A DNA stretch of 64,000 nucleotides from Axinella damicornis. Its lineage: Eukaryota; Porifera; Demospongiae; Axinellida; Axinellidae. Under the pieces are notes generated by a model. The model worked only from the letters and a program-made list of their open reading frames with translations. It searched no databases and was not told the DNA's origin. Shown piece after piece: positions 52,611 through 63,342 of the stretch; the first letter of the stretch is position 1, and each line of letters starts with the position of its first letter. The stretch covers positions 13,121,972 through 13,185,971 of the forward strand of contig OZ007506.1 of the NCBI GenBank assembly GCA_963931865.1, read 5' to 3'. The position numbers and the translations under genes were made by a program.

Positions 52611-53419
52611 TTAACAGTTGGTTGCGGAAATAAAATTACAAAAAAATCCCATGGGTTACCCATGGGACTGATTTAAGTCACCCTTCCGTATAATATGATA
52701 ATTGGGGCAAGCCTGAGCGAGCCCCACACTAGCGTGACTAGCTAGCAGAGTGCTAGCTATGAAGAAGGGACATTTAGCGCCAGTTGAGAAGCGTATGAAG
52801 CATGTACTCTGGCTAGTAGCCAAAGGGATGCTGAGTGACAAACTACCCAGCAATTGGATGCTGAATCTCATGGAGAAAAAAACAGCACTTTCACAGATGC
52901 ACTTGTATCACAACTATCCCTCAGCAGTTATGCTAGCCAGGAGCCCATGCTCCTGCTGTAGCTGTGGACAGGAATGTGAATACTGGAGCCGTTGTCTAGA
53001 ATCTATATGATGTGGGCCGTGCTGCATATAACTGCTGAGGGATAGCTGTGATACAAGTGGTCTGTGAAACTCTTGTTTTTTTTCTCCATGAGATTCAGCA
53101 TCCGATTGCTGGGTATTTTCATGTTTGTCACTCAGCACCCTTTGGATTCATGGCTATAGCCAGAGTATATACTTCATACGCTTCTCAACTGGCGCTCTTC
53201 TTCATAGCTAGCACTCTGCTATAGCTAGTCACGCTAGTGTGGGGCTTGCTCAGGCTCGCCCCAATTATCAGGAAGGGTGACTTAAATCAGTCCCATGGGT
53301 AACCCATGGGATTTTTTTGTAATTTTATGTCCACAACCAACTGTTAAAATCGGTAGACCACAGACCTATTTCACTCCTCATGCATGTGTAAGCCCTTCTT
53401 TCACTTCAGTCACTTGTTT
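52539..53419. repeat. 881-bp palindrome between genes E and F
   Basis: Arms of about 380 bp (GGTTACCCATGGGACTGAT, GCGAGCCCCACACTAGCGTG, AGAGTGCTAGCTATG and their mirrors) around a spacer near 52950-53000. The outer end of each arm is the exon 2 fragment. CCTGAGCGAGCC recurs at 33730 and 51250. Confidence 0.8.
53350..53419 (-). pseudogene. Decayed 14-3-3 exon 2 fragment (right palindrome arm)
   Basis: Reverse copy of the 52539-52608 fragment. It stops abruptly at AAACAAG, without the ATG and intron sequence kept on the left side. Confidence 0.7.
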
Positions 53420-54392
53420 AGTACTCACAGCTGCGACCGTGCATGTCGACCTCGTATACTATGGATGATATTAGCCTCGTTCCCATGGAGGCCCACTCGC
53501 CACTTTCACAGTGTTTCAGTGGTGGTTACTATTTTCTGGGACGGGACGGTCCATGTATAGCTACTTTTAAGTATAAGTATAATGGACATGCTAATTCAGC
53601 ACTGCATGGCCCTGGCTCTTACCCTAACCTGATTGCCCTACTTCCTGCCGGCCAATAACCACTTCGTGTAAATTTCATGAAGTACAACTGCATAACTGAT
53701 ATTCCGTCACAGAAATGAATAATAAAATTAATGGTAAGTTGATGAATGTTGCCATGGCATTACAGCATTACATAAGATCGATGTGAAGCGATAGTCTACC
53801 TTGAACAGACAGTATGAGTTTTCACTTGAAAAAAAGATAAGTGGTAGGAATGGGTAGGAACTCATCATGGTGTAGAGTTGCTGCTGTAGTATAGTGCATA
53901 AGGAAGTGTTCTAGGAAACAATGCGATAGTTTTTAGCTATTTGTTGGGTCACCATGATATGCCTGCACACCAAGTATTTGTGGTATACCATTCTCATTTT
54001 TGAACTTCATTTCGATCTGGGGTGATGCACTACTGTGTGAACACATTTTTGGGGGTGGTGGACTGGTGCATGGGGTGCATGGTTGTATATCGTCCATTTT
54101 CCTTTTCATACCTCTGAGAGCGATTTTACCCTTGTGTTCGTTAGATCTGACTTACTGGTGCCTTGAAAGCTGCATTTCTTATCAGGTGGGCCATATTGGG
54201 CATCCGGATCCTGGTGTGATCTCTTCCTCCATTCCTCCCTATGACGTCCTGCTTCAGTTGCTCAAGATTCTGCAGTCTTGCTTTGGTACAGTAGTATGGA
54301 GGTACCTCTCAGGCTTGCAATGTGCTTGAAGTTGACTGCTTTGTCCAACCTGTACACATTAGCTATGCCAACTTTAAGTGGAAGGGATAATT
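53420..54392. other. Spacer, no feature recognised
   Basis: Unique-looking sequence; open frames here lack recognisable motifs. Confidence 0.35.
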
Positions 54393-54810
54393 ATAGAGGG
54401 CGGAATACATTCCAATCAGTCTTCTTGCTATTGTCACAAAACCACATCAATACAGCAACGTTTCGGTCCGAACCGGACCTTCTTCAGGCTACAATACACA
54501 AATCTGTACAGCAATGGCAAGTGCACTAGCTACTTGATTCTACTCTTTTATAGTTCGTAAAATGGTCTCAGTCATCAAACATTGATGACTGAGACCACGG
54601 CAACCAGCATCACCAGCCATGACAACCAGCATCATGGCATTTTACGAACTATAAAAGAGTAGAATCAAAGTAGTTAGTGCACTTGCCATTGCTGTACAGA
54701 TTTGTGTATTGTAGCCTGAAGAAGGTCCGGTTCGGACCGAAACGTTGCTGTATTGATGTGGTTTTGTGACAATAGCAAGAAGACTGATTGGAATGTATTC
54801 CGCCCTCTAT
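54393..54810. mobile_element. Palindromic Penelope-like terminal sequence with hammerhead-like motifs
   Basis: Arms of about 175 bp (ATAGAGGGCGGAATACATTC and mirror) around a TCAATGTTTGATGACTGAG loop region. Each arm holds CCTGAAGAAGGTCCGG... GGACCGAAACG: the CTGANGA and GAAAC cores of a hammerhead ribozyme joined by a stable GGTCCG/CGGACC stem. Such motifs are known from the long terminal sequences of Penelope-like retroelements. No reverse transcriptase is present. Whether a full hammerhead fold forms is not shown. Confidence 0.55.
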
Positions 54811-55555
54811 ATTTATTGCTAATGATACGGTCTTCGCTCTGAGAGATCGTGTTGTAGGAGTTCCCATTAACGTAATAAGCATGACCCCTCCGGATTTAAG
54901 TGGAAGGGGTCGGTTTTCCTTACATTCCACTTTCCACGGCATTTGTTGTGGCTGGACATAGTTTCCAGGTTTCAGCTGACATGTCGGTGAATGGAGCACA
55001 CAACATTTTCAAATGTTGAGGCTTGTCCACCAACTTGCCAAGTGCTTTGCAATAGACCACTTACAGATCTGGTCAACGCAGACAGCTTCTGTGTTGGTGC
55101 ATGATGGAGAGAGATGGAATTACAGCTGATACTAGCTTTCTTCTCACCACAGAGTGCTTGAAAAATTATGTCCACGGTCATCAAGAGATGTAATTGCTGA
55201 AGCCAACGTCCTGAACACTGCCTTCTCTTTTCCTTTGTCTATGGATGATGCTATGCGATCACAGACCCTGTGACAAGATCTTATCCAATGGACCCAACAT
55301 CCTATTTGGAGCTGCATGGAATCCTTTTTTCTCCTAGTGCAAGTTTTAAGTCCTTTCATCTCTGCCTTGCTCCAATCAATTACAATGCCCTGGATGTTGT
55401 GAAGTTTAGATGCCTTGCTTTGCAGATCAATGTTGAACACCTTCTGAAATTAATGCTATACCTTGTACATGTATTGCTTCAGCTGTCTCACTGGATAACC
55501 GAACCCTGTAGTGCTGATTCATACAGTAGAGATTCTATAGCCCAAGTAGAATATG
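54811..55555. other. Spacer, no feature recognised
   Basis: Open frames on both strands without known motifs. AAGTGGAAGGG near 54897 repeats the sequence that flanks the palindrome at 54375. Confidence 0.3.
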
Positions 55556-55739
55556 TTCCAGCCCCGCCCCCAACTGTGCAGCCCCTCTCACAAGCCCAGC
55601 CCCACCCCCTAGCTGTGCAGCTAGCCTAGCCCCAACCCCTACCTGTACAGCTAGCCTATAAAGCCCCGCGGCCTCCCAGAATTGCAGTACAGCTAGCCTA
55701 GCCCCACCCCCAGTTGCAGTTTGACCCAGGTCCTCCCAC
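55556..55739. repeat. Degenerate GC-rich repeats (AGCTAGCCTAGCCCC)
   Basis: Variants of ACAGCTAGCCTAGCCCCACCC occur about five times and again at 58090-58145. The retroelement and other tandem repeats lie between, as if they interrupted one repeat block. Confidence 0.6.
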
Positions 55740-57541
55740 CCCTTTTTTTTTTTTCTTTTTCTGTTTTTTTTGTTTTTTTTCTATGAAAGTTAATGCCAAA
55801 GAAGCACAGGGTATACAAAATAGCATAAAGCTAATGTTATTGCACCCAGGAGTATCAATAAGCAGTGATACACAAACACAAAAGGATAAGCATGGTTACA
55901 ACACTGATTCTAATGTACTCTTATGGTATTCATATACGATTAAACTAAGTGAATGGTCTAAGTAAATGTTTAAAATTAGGGTAGTTAGCAGCACATACCA
56001 CGTAATCTGGTAGGTAGTTCCATTTCCGCACAGAGTCCGGGATGAATGAATGCTGAAAGCAATTTGTCCTGGCAAAGGGTTGCTCAAGCATAAGCGGACG
56101 CATTGCATGTGAAGGATTATGCCTGGGAACTATAACACCAGAGGGAAAGTAACACAGTCCATTGACAATTTTGAAAAGATGGCAGAGCTTTAGGTAGAGT
56201 CGACGATTTTCCAGGGTTGAGAGATTACACATGTTTAAGAGCTCACTGTAGCCAGTGTCCCACTGTTTTGAACAGACACGTAGACCAAACTTTTGCACAT
56301 TCTCGAGCATATTTATGTCCTGTGCCAAGTGTGGGTCCCACACTGGTGCGGCGTATTCAACATGGGGCTGGACCAGGGAAACATACAGCTGGAGTAGGGT
56401 TCTGCTATCCGCATGATGGTAGTATCGCCTGTAAAGAAGGCCAATGATCTTTCTTGCCTTGCCACATGCACGCTGAATGTGTTCTGACCAGGATAGGTCA
56501 GAGGATATTATCATTCCCAGATATTTGAAAGATGGTACTTTTTCAAGGAGCATGCATTGAGAGAGAGTGGAGTGGTTGGAACATAGTGACTTCTCTTTCT
56601 GGAGATTAGCATGAACTTGCACTTAGTGGTGTTAAACGTCATGAAATTTCGAGTGGTCCAATTACTCAAGGCATCAATGTCAGATTGAAGAGCCACATAG
56701 TCCTCCTTTGAGGATATAGGACGGTATAGCAAAATGTCATCGGCATAAATAACAATCTTGGATGCCTCTGAGATGTTTGCGTGAGTAATGTCATCAATAT
56801 AGATGAGAAAGAGAAGAGGGCCAAGTATTGAGCCTTGCGGGACACCAGAGATCACATGAGCTGACTGGGAGGATGCACCATTTAGGACTACAGCCTGGCG
56901 TCTCTCAGCCAAGTAGTTGTGAATCCATGTAACAATGCAGGGATCCAAACCAAGCTGTTCAAGTTTTTCAAGTAGAGGTAAGTGAGGGACAGTATCGAAC
57001 GCCTTTTTGAAATCAAAGAAGATTGCACCGATTTCTGTTCCCATTTCAAGCTGTTGGAGCCAATCATGTGTTGTATGCAAAAGTGCAGACACCGTAGACT
57101 TTCCTGGCTGAAATCCCCATTGGGAATCAGCCAGCGGACAGTTAATCAAGAGATGGTTGCTTATGAGGTTGTAAAAATGGCGTTCCAAGGCTTTGCTCAA
57201 GATAGATAGGAGAGATATAGGTCTGAAATCAGATGTACTTTGGGCCTTGGCCACTTTGGGGATGGGAACGACAGAGGAAAATTTCCAGGCGGAAGGAGGG
57301 TGACCACACTTAATTGAACAGTTGAACAACTTGGTGACAGAGGGTGCAATTGCACTAGCTGTAGACTTCAACATACGTGCTGAGATACCGTCTGGCCCAC
57401 TGGCTTTTGAGCAATCTAGAGATTTGAGTAACTGACAAACCTCGGCCTCAGTACATAGTATAGCAGGTGGGCACTCAGGGACTGTAGTAGGGTTTGTAGT
57501 GGAGATAGGGTGGCAAGACTGGTCATGTAGAAGTTGGTGTA
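55740..57541 (-). mobile_element. 5'-truncated non-LTR retrotransposon
   Basis: Minus-strand element: coding region 57541-55945, then an untranslated region and an A-rich tail read on the minus strand at 55785-55741. It begins abruptly at about 57541 against tandem repeats, as in 5' truncation. No target duplication recognised. Confidence 0.8.
55945..57541 (-). pseudogene. Non-LTR reverse transcriptase, frameshifted
   Basis: The first frame (57541 to about 56545) has SKASGPDGIS, FRPISLLSILSKALE, FFDFKKAFDTVPH, GVPQGSILGPLLFLIYIDD and the catalytic YADDILLY box. The second frame (about 56545-55945) has the thumb and tail (KYLGMIISSDLSWSEHI, GLLYRRYY, YAAPVWDP, QPFARTN, LPDYVV). The frame changes near a run of five A on the coding strand at about 56540-56546. 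No endonuclease domain remains because the 5' end is missing. Layout is that of jockey/CR1-type elements; the clade is not certain. Confidence 0.85.
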
Positions 57542-57554
57542 AAATGAGGTTTTA

Positions 57555-58070
57555 AGCCTAGAGTTACTCTAGGGGGAAGTTTAAGTGAGCAAAGCCTAGA
57601 GTTACTCTAGGGGGTATTTTAAACCAGCACAACCTAGAGTTACTCTAGGGGGGATTTTAAACCAGTGATGAAAGTGTAAAAATCCCAGCATTATGAACTA
57701 TATTGCTACTTATATGGGGCGATTTTAAACCACTTCAAGATTATTTAGTTACGAAGGGGCATCCTCACTGAAAGTAATCCTTCATTTATGTACACTTTTT
57801 TCTATTTACATGGGGTGATTTTAAACCACTTCAAGATTATATAGTTACGAAGGGGCATCCTCACTGAAAGTAATCCTTCATTTATGTACACTTTTTCTAT
57901 TTACATGGGGTGATTTTAAACCACTTCAAGATTAATGGCCGTGGATGACCTTTGACCTCAAGACTGTGATTATGTCACAATAAATATTATTGTGGATGAC
58001 CTTTGACCTCAAGACTGTGATTATGTCACAACAAATATTTTTGTGGATGACCTTTGACTTCAAGACTGAC
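57555..58070. repeat. Three successive tandem-repeat blocks
   Basis: 57555-57667: three units with the palindrome CCTAGAGTTACTCTAGG. 57721-57930: about two units of 96 bp (GATTTTAAACCACTTCAAG ... GGCATCCTCACTGAAAG). 57941-58070: three units of 51 bp starting GTGGATGACCTTTGACCTCA. Together about 500 bp, 1-1.5 kb upstream of gene F. Confidence 0.85.
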
Positions 58071-58169
58071 TAGAATTGAAGTTTAATAGTTGTACAGCTA
58101 GCCTAGCCCCGCCCTCCAATTGCAGTTTCACCCAGCTCCTCCCACTCATATTCTATATCTGAGGCTCAT

Positions 58170-58650
58170 GCCTTGATCCATGGATCTTACGAGGGAAGAT
58201 TTCGTAAAATCTTGCCACGTAAGATTATACTATCCCAACAACTTACACTGGGGGATTTTACGTCATTTGGGCCTACTGTACGTAAAATCGTCCCACGTCT
58301 TTTTTTAACATCAATATTGCACTGGCCACGTCAGAGGGTTGCGTTCCCTCTGCTGTGCCATGAACGCTCCCCCAATTTTTTTCTAATTTTCTATCTCATA
58401 AAATTATTATTATTTTGTTGGTTGCTGTTGTTTTGTTGGTACCCGTTATAGGTAGATAATATAACCATACCATTTTTTTTCTTGGACAACTGGCTTTTTC
58501 TATTACTTTATAAAAAAAAAACGTATGCTGTACGTGGAGTTGTTGACGTAAAATCGTCCCAGTAGTATGGACCCGTAGGATTGGGCACGTCAAATCGTCC
58601 CACGTACTACACGTGGGATTTATTTTTACTATAATTTTTACATAAAGATA
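58170..58650. repeat. Scattered ACGTAAAATCGTCCCACGT motifs
   Basis: GTAAAATCGTCCCACG-like sequence occurs at about 58273, 58549 and 58588, and its mirror near 58210-58225. Probably an old inverted-repeat element; edges unclear. Confidence 0.35.
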
Positions 58651-58894
58651 TGCACGACCATGGGAACGAGGCTAGTTCGATCGGGAAATATTAGTAGCCG
58701 GGACGGGACCCTTCCCGGAAAGTACTAGTAGTACGAAAGCCGTGTGAGAGTTAAGGTTTTACGCTTAGGCGGCTATAGGCTGGTACAGCTAGAGCCGGCC
58801 GGCCGGCCGGCCACGCTCGCCTGGCCTGGCGCCTCGCCGTGCTCACGTGATTCGATCGTGAAGGTACTTACGTCATTGTACGTACGTGTGGTCG

Positions 58895-58946
58895 GGTTGC
58901 CATCGCGATCACTATGGTGACAGTGACGTCAAGGGTCAGAAGGGGC
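58895..58946 (+). promoter_or_regulatory. CRE and RFX-like module, gene F promoter
   Basis: GGTTGCCAT at 58895, ATGGTGAC, then TGACGTCA at 58924-58931 and AAGGGTCAGAAGGGG, 82 bp upstream of gene F's ATG. Same layout as gene E. Confidence 0.6.
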
Positions 58947-59012
58947 TAGCTTGAATTTCGCTTGCAGCAGTTATTCGAGCTACGTATTGTTTCAGAGACT
59001 CAAGGTACGGGC

Positions 59013-62000
59013 ATGGATTCCAGAGACATTTCGGTGGAACGCGCCAAGTTGGCGGAACAAGCTGAGAGATACGACGACATGGCCAAGGTGTGGATCCACC
59101 TATATTTACTGTTTAACCTTTTCCGACACGCCCGGTGTATGTTTAGGCCCCTGTATAAAGTAACATGTTGAGCTAGTTTGATGGGTGATTTACCAAGTCG
59201 TTGACGTAAATGTGTTGCATTCAAGGGGAATTTCTTGTTGGCCTGTTAAGGTAATCATTTGTTTCACATACACACGATACATTAGAGTATGAAGAAAGTG
59301 ACCGAAAACGATCCAGTACTTTCAAATGAGCAGCGAAATCTGCTGTCTGTGGCCTACAAGAATGTTGTGGGGACACGACGGAGCTCCTGGCGTGTCATTT
59401 CCAGCATCGAGCAGAAGGCTTCAGAAGAGAAACAACAGCTTGTAAAGGATTACAGGGAGAAAATTGAAAAGGAGTTGGAGACCGTGTGCAATGAAGTGTT
59501 GGTGAGTTGGCAGCATAACTGTCTGCATGGGGAATTTGGTGGTATATCTCTATTGGAATGGCAGGCACACATGGTGTTTCTTCAATCAATGCTCCCTTTG
59601 GAACTACAAACCCTCTTGCTTTTGTCTTTTTCAACTGCAGGAACTGTTGGACAATTTCCTCATTGCCAAAGCAGAGGCAGTTGAATCAAAGGTTTTTTAT
59701 CTCAAGATGAAGGGTGACTACTACAGATACCTTGCTGAAGTTGAAAGTGGTGATGCCAAGAAAAGTAAGTCTGCTTAGTAGTACATTGCTCTTAATTAAG
59801 AGGGAAAAAGACTCAAGTTATTAACCTACCCTCGCCCTGGAGGAGGTTCTAGTACTCATCGTGTCTGTCTGTCTGTTACTGTTCTAGCGGGCGCTGCGGG
59901 TACTTGACGAGTGAGACCAATGTATCAAAAGAAAGCGCTCAACGTAAGGAACAAATTCAACAACAATTTGGAAAAAATGTTTAGTTGGAGAGTTATGACA
60001 GTTTTAGCTCACCGCGAAATACTTTACTTGGTGCTTGTACCTGGGTCACTAGCGTTGTTACTAGACTACTGGTACGTGAAGTGTGGCCTCGAGCGACGCA
60101 GCGCTACCACAAACCAAGCGGCACAAAGTGACAAACTGATGAGCTAGCGGGCTATAGTCTGGTTCCCGGGATCCCGATACCAGACCCCGAACATGCACCG
60201 AATGACACATGATACTTGCACGTGCAGTATGTGCATGCGTACGTGGACGTGCATGTGGCCAGCTATACCGTTTGGACAGCTCAGTTGGAGTGCATTCAGT
60301 TGTTCTTAGCTAGCTTACTGTTCTAGCACATTTTATGCACGATGCCATTTACTAGGCTATGTCCACCGTGCTCTGATGTTAACCCTTTACCCCCAATAGT
60401 GCCCGTATGCGCCCAATAATTAAGCGTCCGTTAAACCCGAGAGCGCCCGTATGCGCCCGAAACTGGATTCCGGCTATTTATCGCCATAGCTACGCGATCG
60501 GACTTTGGATAAGTGATTTACGTGTCACAGGAAGTCGAGTGAAGCATAATTAGCTGTGGCGTTCCATAGGGACTTTCCCCACAAATCGCGTTAGAAGTTT
60601 ACTTGCCGATCGATGTGTACTTAGTGACGGCATATTACAGCTTATATCGTACGATCAAGTTGTTGTATCGAGTTTGTACTAGCCAGATATCTCACCCACA
60701 CTGGAAACCTACCGTTGCTGGGCCAGTCAGCCAACCTCTGCCGTGGTTTTGCCGTCATTCTCGAGAGCACGGCGACAACCCGCGTTTCCACCGTTGTGTC
60801 TTTCCCAGGCCTCACTGTCAAGTCGCGGGACTACTTCAGGAACGAAGAAGGTTTGTTTTCAAGACAAATAAGTATAACTATCAATACCTGAACTCAGCTA
60901 TTTTACAAGATACAATGCCAATGAATCGATACAACACAAAAATCGCCATTTTTCATTAGCATTTGTGTAACCACGCGATTGATTTCTGCGCATGCGCCTC
61001 GGGGGTATAGGGTTAAGATAGTGGAATGCATTTGTGGTCACTCGTTTTGTAAGCGGAGGTTCATTGCTACTAAGGAGAGCAAAAGGATATCAGTGAAGTA
61101 CAAAAGAGAATTGGAACCAGAAGGTATATACAGCAAGTGTGAGGAAAGAGTGTGATAGACTGTCTAAAGCCAGACATGGAGCCTTAGAATCAGAATCTGA
61201 AGCCTTGCTGAGAAAGGAACACAGAGCTAAAAGAGTGTTAGAGCCTGAATCTGAAGCATTGCTGAGGAAGGAGCTAAAAGAGTGTTAGAGCCTGAATCTG
61301 AAGCCTTGCTGAGAAAGGAACCTGACAGAGCATCTGACAGCCTGTTTACACTAGCGCTCTGGATCGATCCAGCTCGAACTGGTTCGAATTATCATTATCT
61401 TGTAATGTAAACACGAACCAAACCGCCCCGATCCGCTCCGTACTGGACCACCAAACTCCATCGAACTGGTTCGACCCGGAGCGCTCCCACCCCAAGTGTA
61501 AACGGAATCGAACCCGTTGGTAGGGCGTGGACAAGGGGCGTGACGGTTGCCAATAGTATCCGAACCAGATCACGAAGGGTCCGGTTTCGAGACGAGGGGT
61601 TGTCATGGTGTTGTATATCGAACATGACTAGTCTCGTGAGAATGCAATCTGGGCATGTGACTAGTCATGAACTTCGACCCCAAATCACACGTACATGGAG
61701 CGCTCGGGCAGTGTAGTGTAAACGCACCGCCCAGATCGATCTGCGTCGAACCGGAGCGAATCCGCCCTTCTCAGTCTGTAGTGTAAACGGGCTGTAAAGC
61801 TAATAGAGTGTTAGAGCCTGAATCTGAAGCCTTGCTGAGAAAGGAGCATGACAGAGCATCTAAACCTCAGAAAAGACTGTTAGCACCTAAATCTGAAGCC
61901 TAGCTGAGAAAGCAAGAGTGCCTTAGATATCTCAGTGGAAACTGCAATTGCATTCCAAGGCTAAGTTTTGTCCTGATTTTTTGTTAGCACCAGTTTGTTG

Positions 62001-62705
62001 TAAAGACTACCGAGAACGCACTTCAGTATAGTAAACCTCCATATAAATTCGCCGGTCACATGACCATGTCCAACCTCCTCTGGAATGCAACTGCTCCATG
62101 CATGTCCTTCACGTGCACTTCGCTCAGGCTTGCCCTCTGCATTCCACTAGTAGATCTTATGGGTACGCTTCGCTACATGAGGGCGAGGTTTGCACTTTAG
62201 TGCTTTTTCATTATCCTTAGGTGTTGTGGAAAAGTCTGAAACTGCCTATAAGGAAGCTTTTGAGAAGTCAACTAGCGATATGCCGCCGACCCATCCCATT
62301 CGCCTCGGACTGGCCCTCAACTTCTCCGTGTTCTACTATGAGATACAGAACTCTCCCGACAAGGCCTGCCAACTTGCCAAGCAGGTCAGTTAATCTGGAA
62401 ATAAATATTTTCTCTCTCTGTTGATATTGTCACTCTTTCTCTCTCTTCCTCTCAAGGCATTTGATGATGCCATTGCTGAGTTAGACACTCTGAAGGAGGA
62501 CTCCTACAAGGATAGCACTCTGATTATGCAGCTTCTCAGAGATAACCTGACAGTAAGCTGTTAGGACGTAGCACACTTTACATTTGTGTGTTTCTCCTGT
62601 GCCTCATTGAATCATGCTGAGAATTGAGTATGTTCACCCTCCCGCTAGCTGTGGACATCTGACAACACGGAGGCGGATGAGCCGGAGGGAGGTGATCAGA
62701 GTTAG
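59013..62705 (+). CDS. 14-3-3: 14-3-3 protein, gene F (complete, 6 exons)
   Basis: Coding exons: 59013-59087, 59286-59501, 59641-59764, 62221-62384, 62457-62552, 62649-62705 (stop TAG). Phases 0,0,1,0,0; 243 residues. [61 protein letters not shown], exon 4 [16 protein letters not shown]..., [18 protein letters not shown], tail identical to E. It is the tandem duplicate of E: promoter, introns 1, 2, 4 and 5 and 3' flank align. Intron 3 has grown to about 2.5 kb by insertion of a TTAA element, a short-repeat block and another MITE. Exon 1 donor is GTGTGG. Family role as for the other copies. Confidence 0.95.
60383..61012. mobile_element. TTAA-flanked element, gene F intron 3
   Basis: TTAA at 60379-60382 and 61013-61016; ends CCCTTTACCCCC and GGGGGTATAGGG. 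The interior (GTATGCGCCCGAAACTGG) matches 19826-21170. Non-coding, piggyBac-like. Confidence 0.7.
61175..61925 (+). repeat. Minisatellite split by a MITE
   Basis: Units with GAATCTGAAGCCTTGCTGAG ... AAAGAGTGTTAGAGCCT occur about three times before 61336 and twice after 61796. In one frame they read ESEALLRKE repeatedly, but stops fall between units, so a coding role is doubtful. Confidence 0.6.
61337..61795. mobile_element. MITE with ACAGCCTGTTTACACTA ends
   Basis: ACAGCCTGTTTACACTAGCG is mirrored by TAGTGTAAACGGGCTGT. Arms contain CGAACTGGTTCGA-type palindromes and GATCGATC. Inserted into the minisatellite. Confidence 0.7.
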
Positions 62706-63342
62706 TAACTTCTTTGACTGAAAGGCTGCTGCTTCTTACCCTTGCTTATTGTGACATTATAGAATTGACCCATTATTGTAATTGGGGCAAGCCTGAGTCC
62801 CACAGCTAGTCATTTGGAGGGTGGATTTCTCTGTATATATATTATCACATGGTATGTACTGATGCACTGATATACCGTATAGCGGGTTATTTTCGTGGGG
62901 TGCCAATTTTCGTGACTCGTCAACAAGTCGCGAAATTTTCCACCCATGAAATTTTCAACCCATATTAAATCACGCTAGGTGTCATCATTCAAGTACACGG
63001 CTCTTTGTAGCTGTACCTACGTATCAGCCTTAAACTATACGGTATATCATATTATAGTGTTGTACTGATATACCACCGATAACTCAGTACTTATGAATGT
63101 CGTGTAGAGTTAACACCACCAAATGTACAGAGTGGTAGGGAAGGAGGGATCGATAATTATTGGAGCAGGGCCAGTGGGAAGAGCACTAATTTAGCATATT
63201 GATTCCCAAGTTTAATTTTTGGCTATATACTAGGGACCCCTTCACAGTGCTCTAAGCTCTGCAGTACATCTACATTAATTTGTGATTGAATTAACTGCAT
63301 GTAATCATGTTGGACTCAAAGGCATGAGCTGCTGGTTCCATC
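62706..63342 (+). repeat. 3' flank of gene F, duplicate of 51163-51620
   Basis: Matches the region after gene E but carries an extra segment of about 175 bp (62873-63048) whose ends ATACCGTATAGCGGG and AACTATACGGTAT mirror each other: a MITE inserted after the duplication. Confidence 0.7.

Noticed and set aside
52958..52972. TAGCTGTGGACA resembling the start of 14-3-3 exon 6
   Set aside because: Only about 12 bases match and the following codons do not; chance is likely.
54000..54329. 109-codon frame
   Set aside because: No motif or conserved neighbour; left as spacer.
61370..61400. GGTTCGAAT as a tRNA B box
   Set aside because: It is part of the palindromic arm of a MITE, without an A box or cloverleaf.
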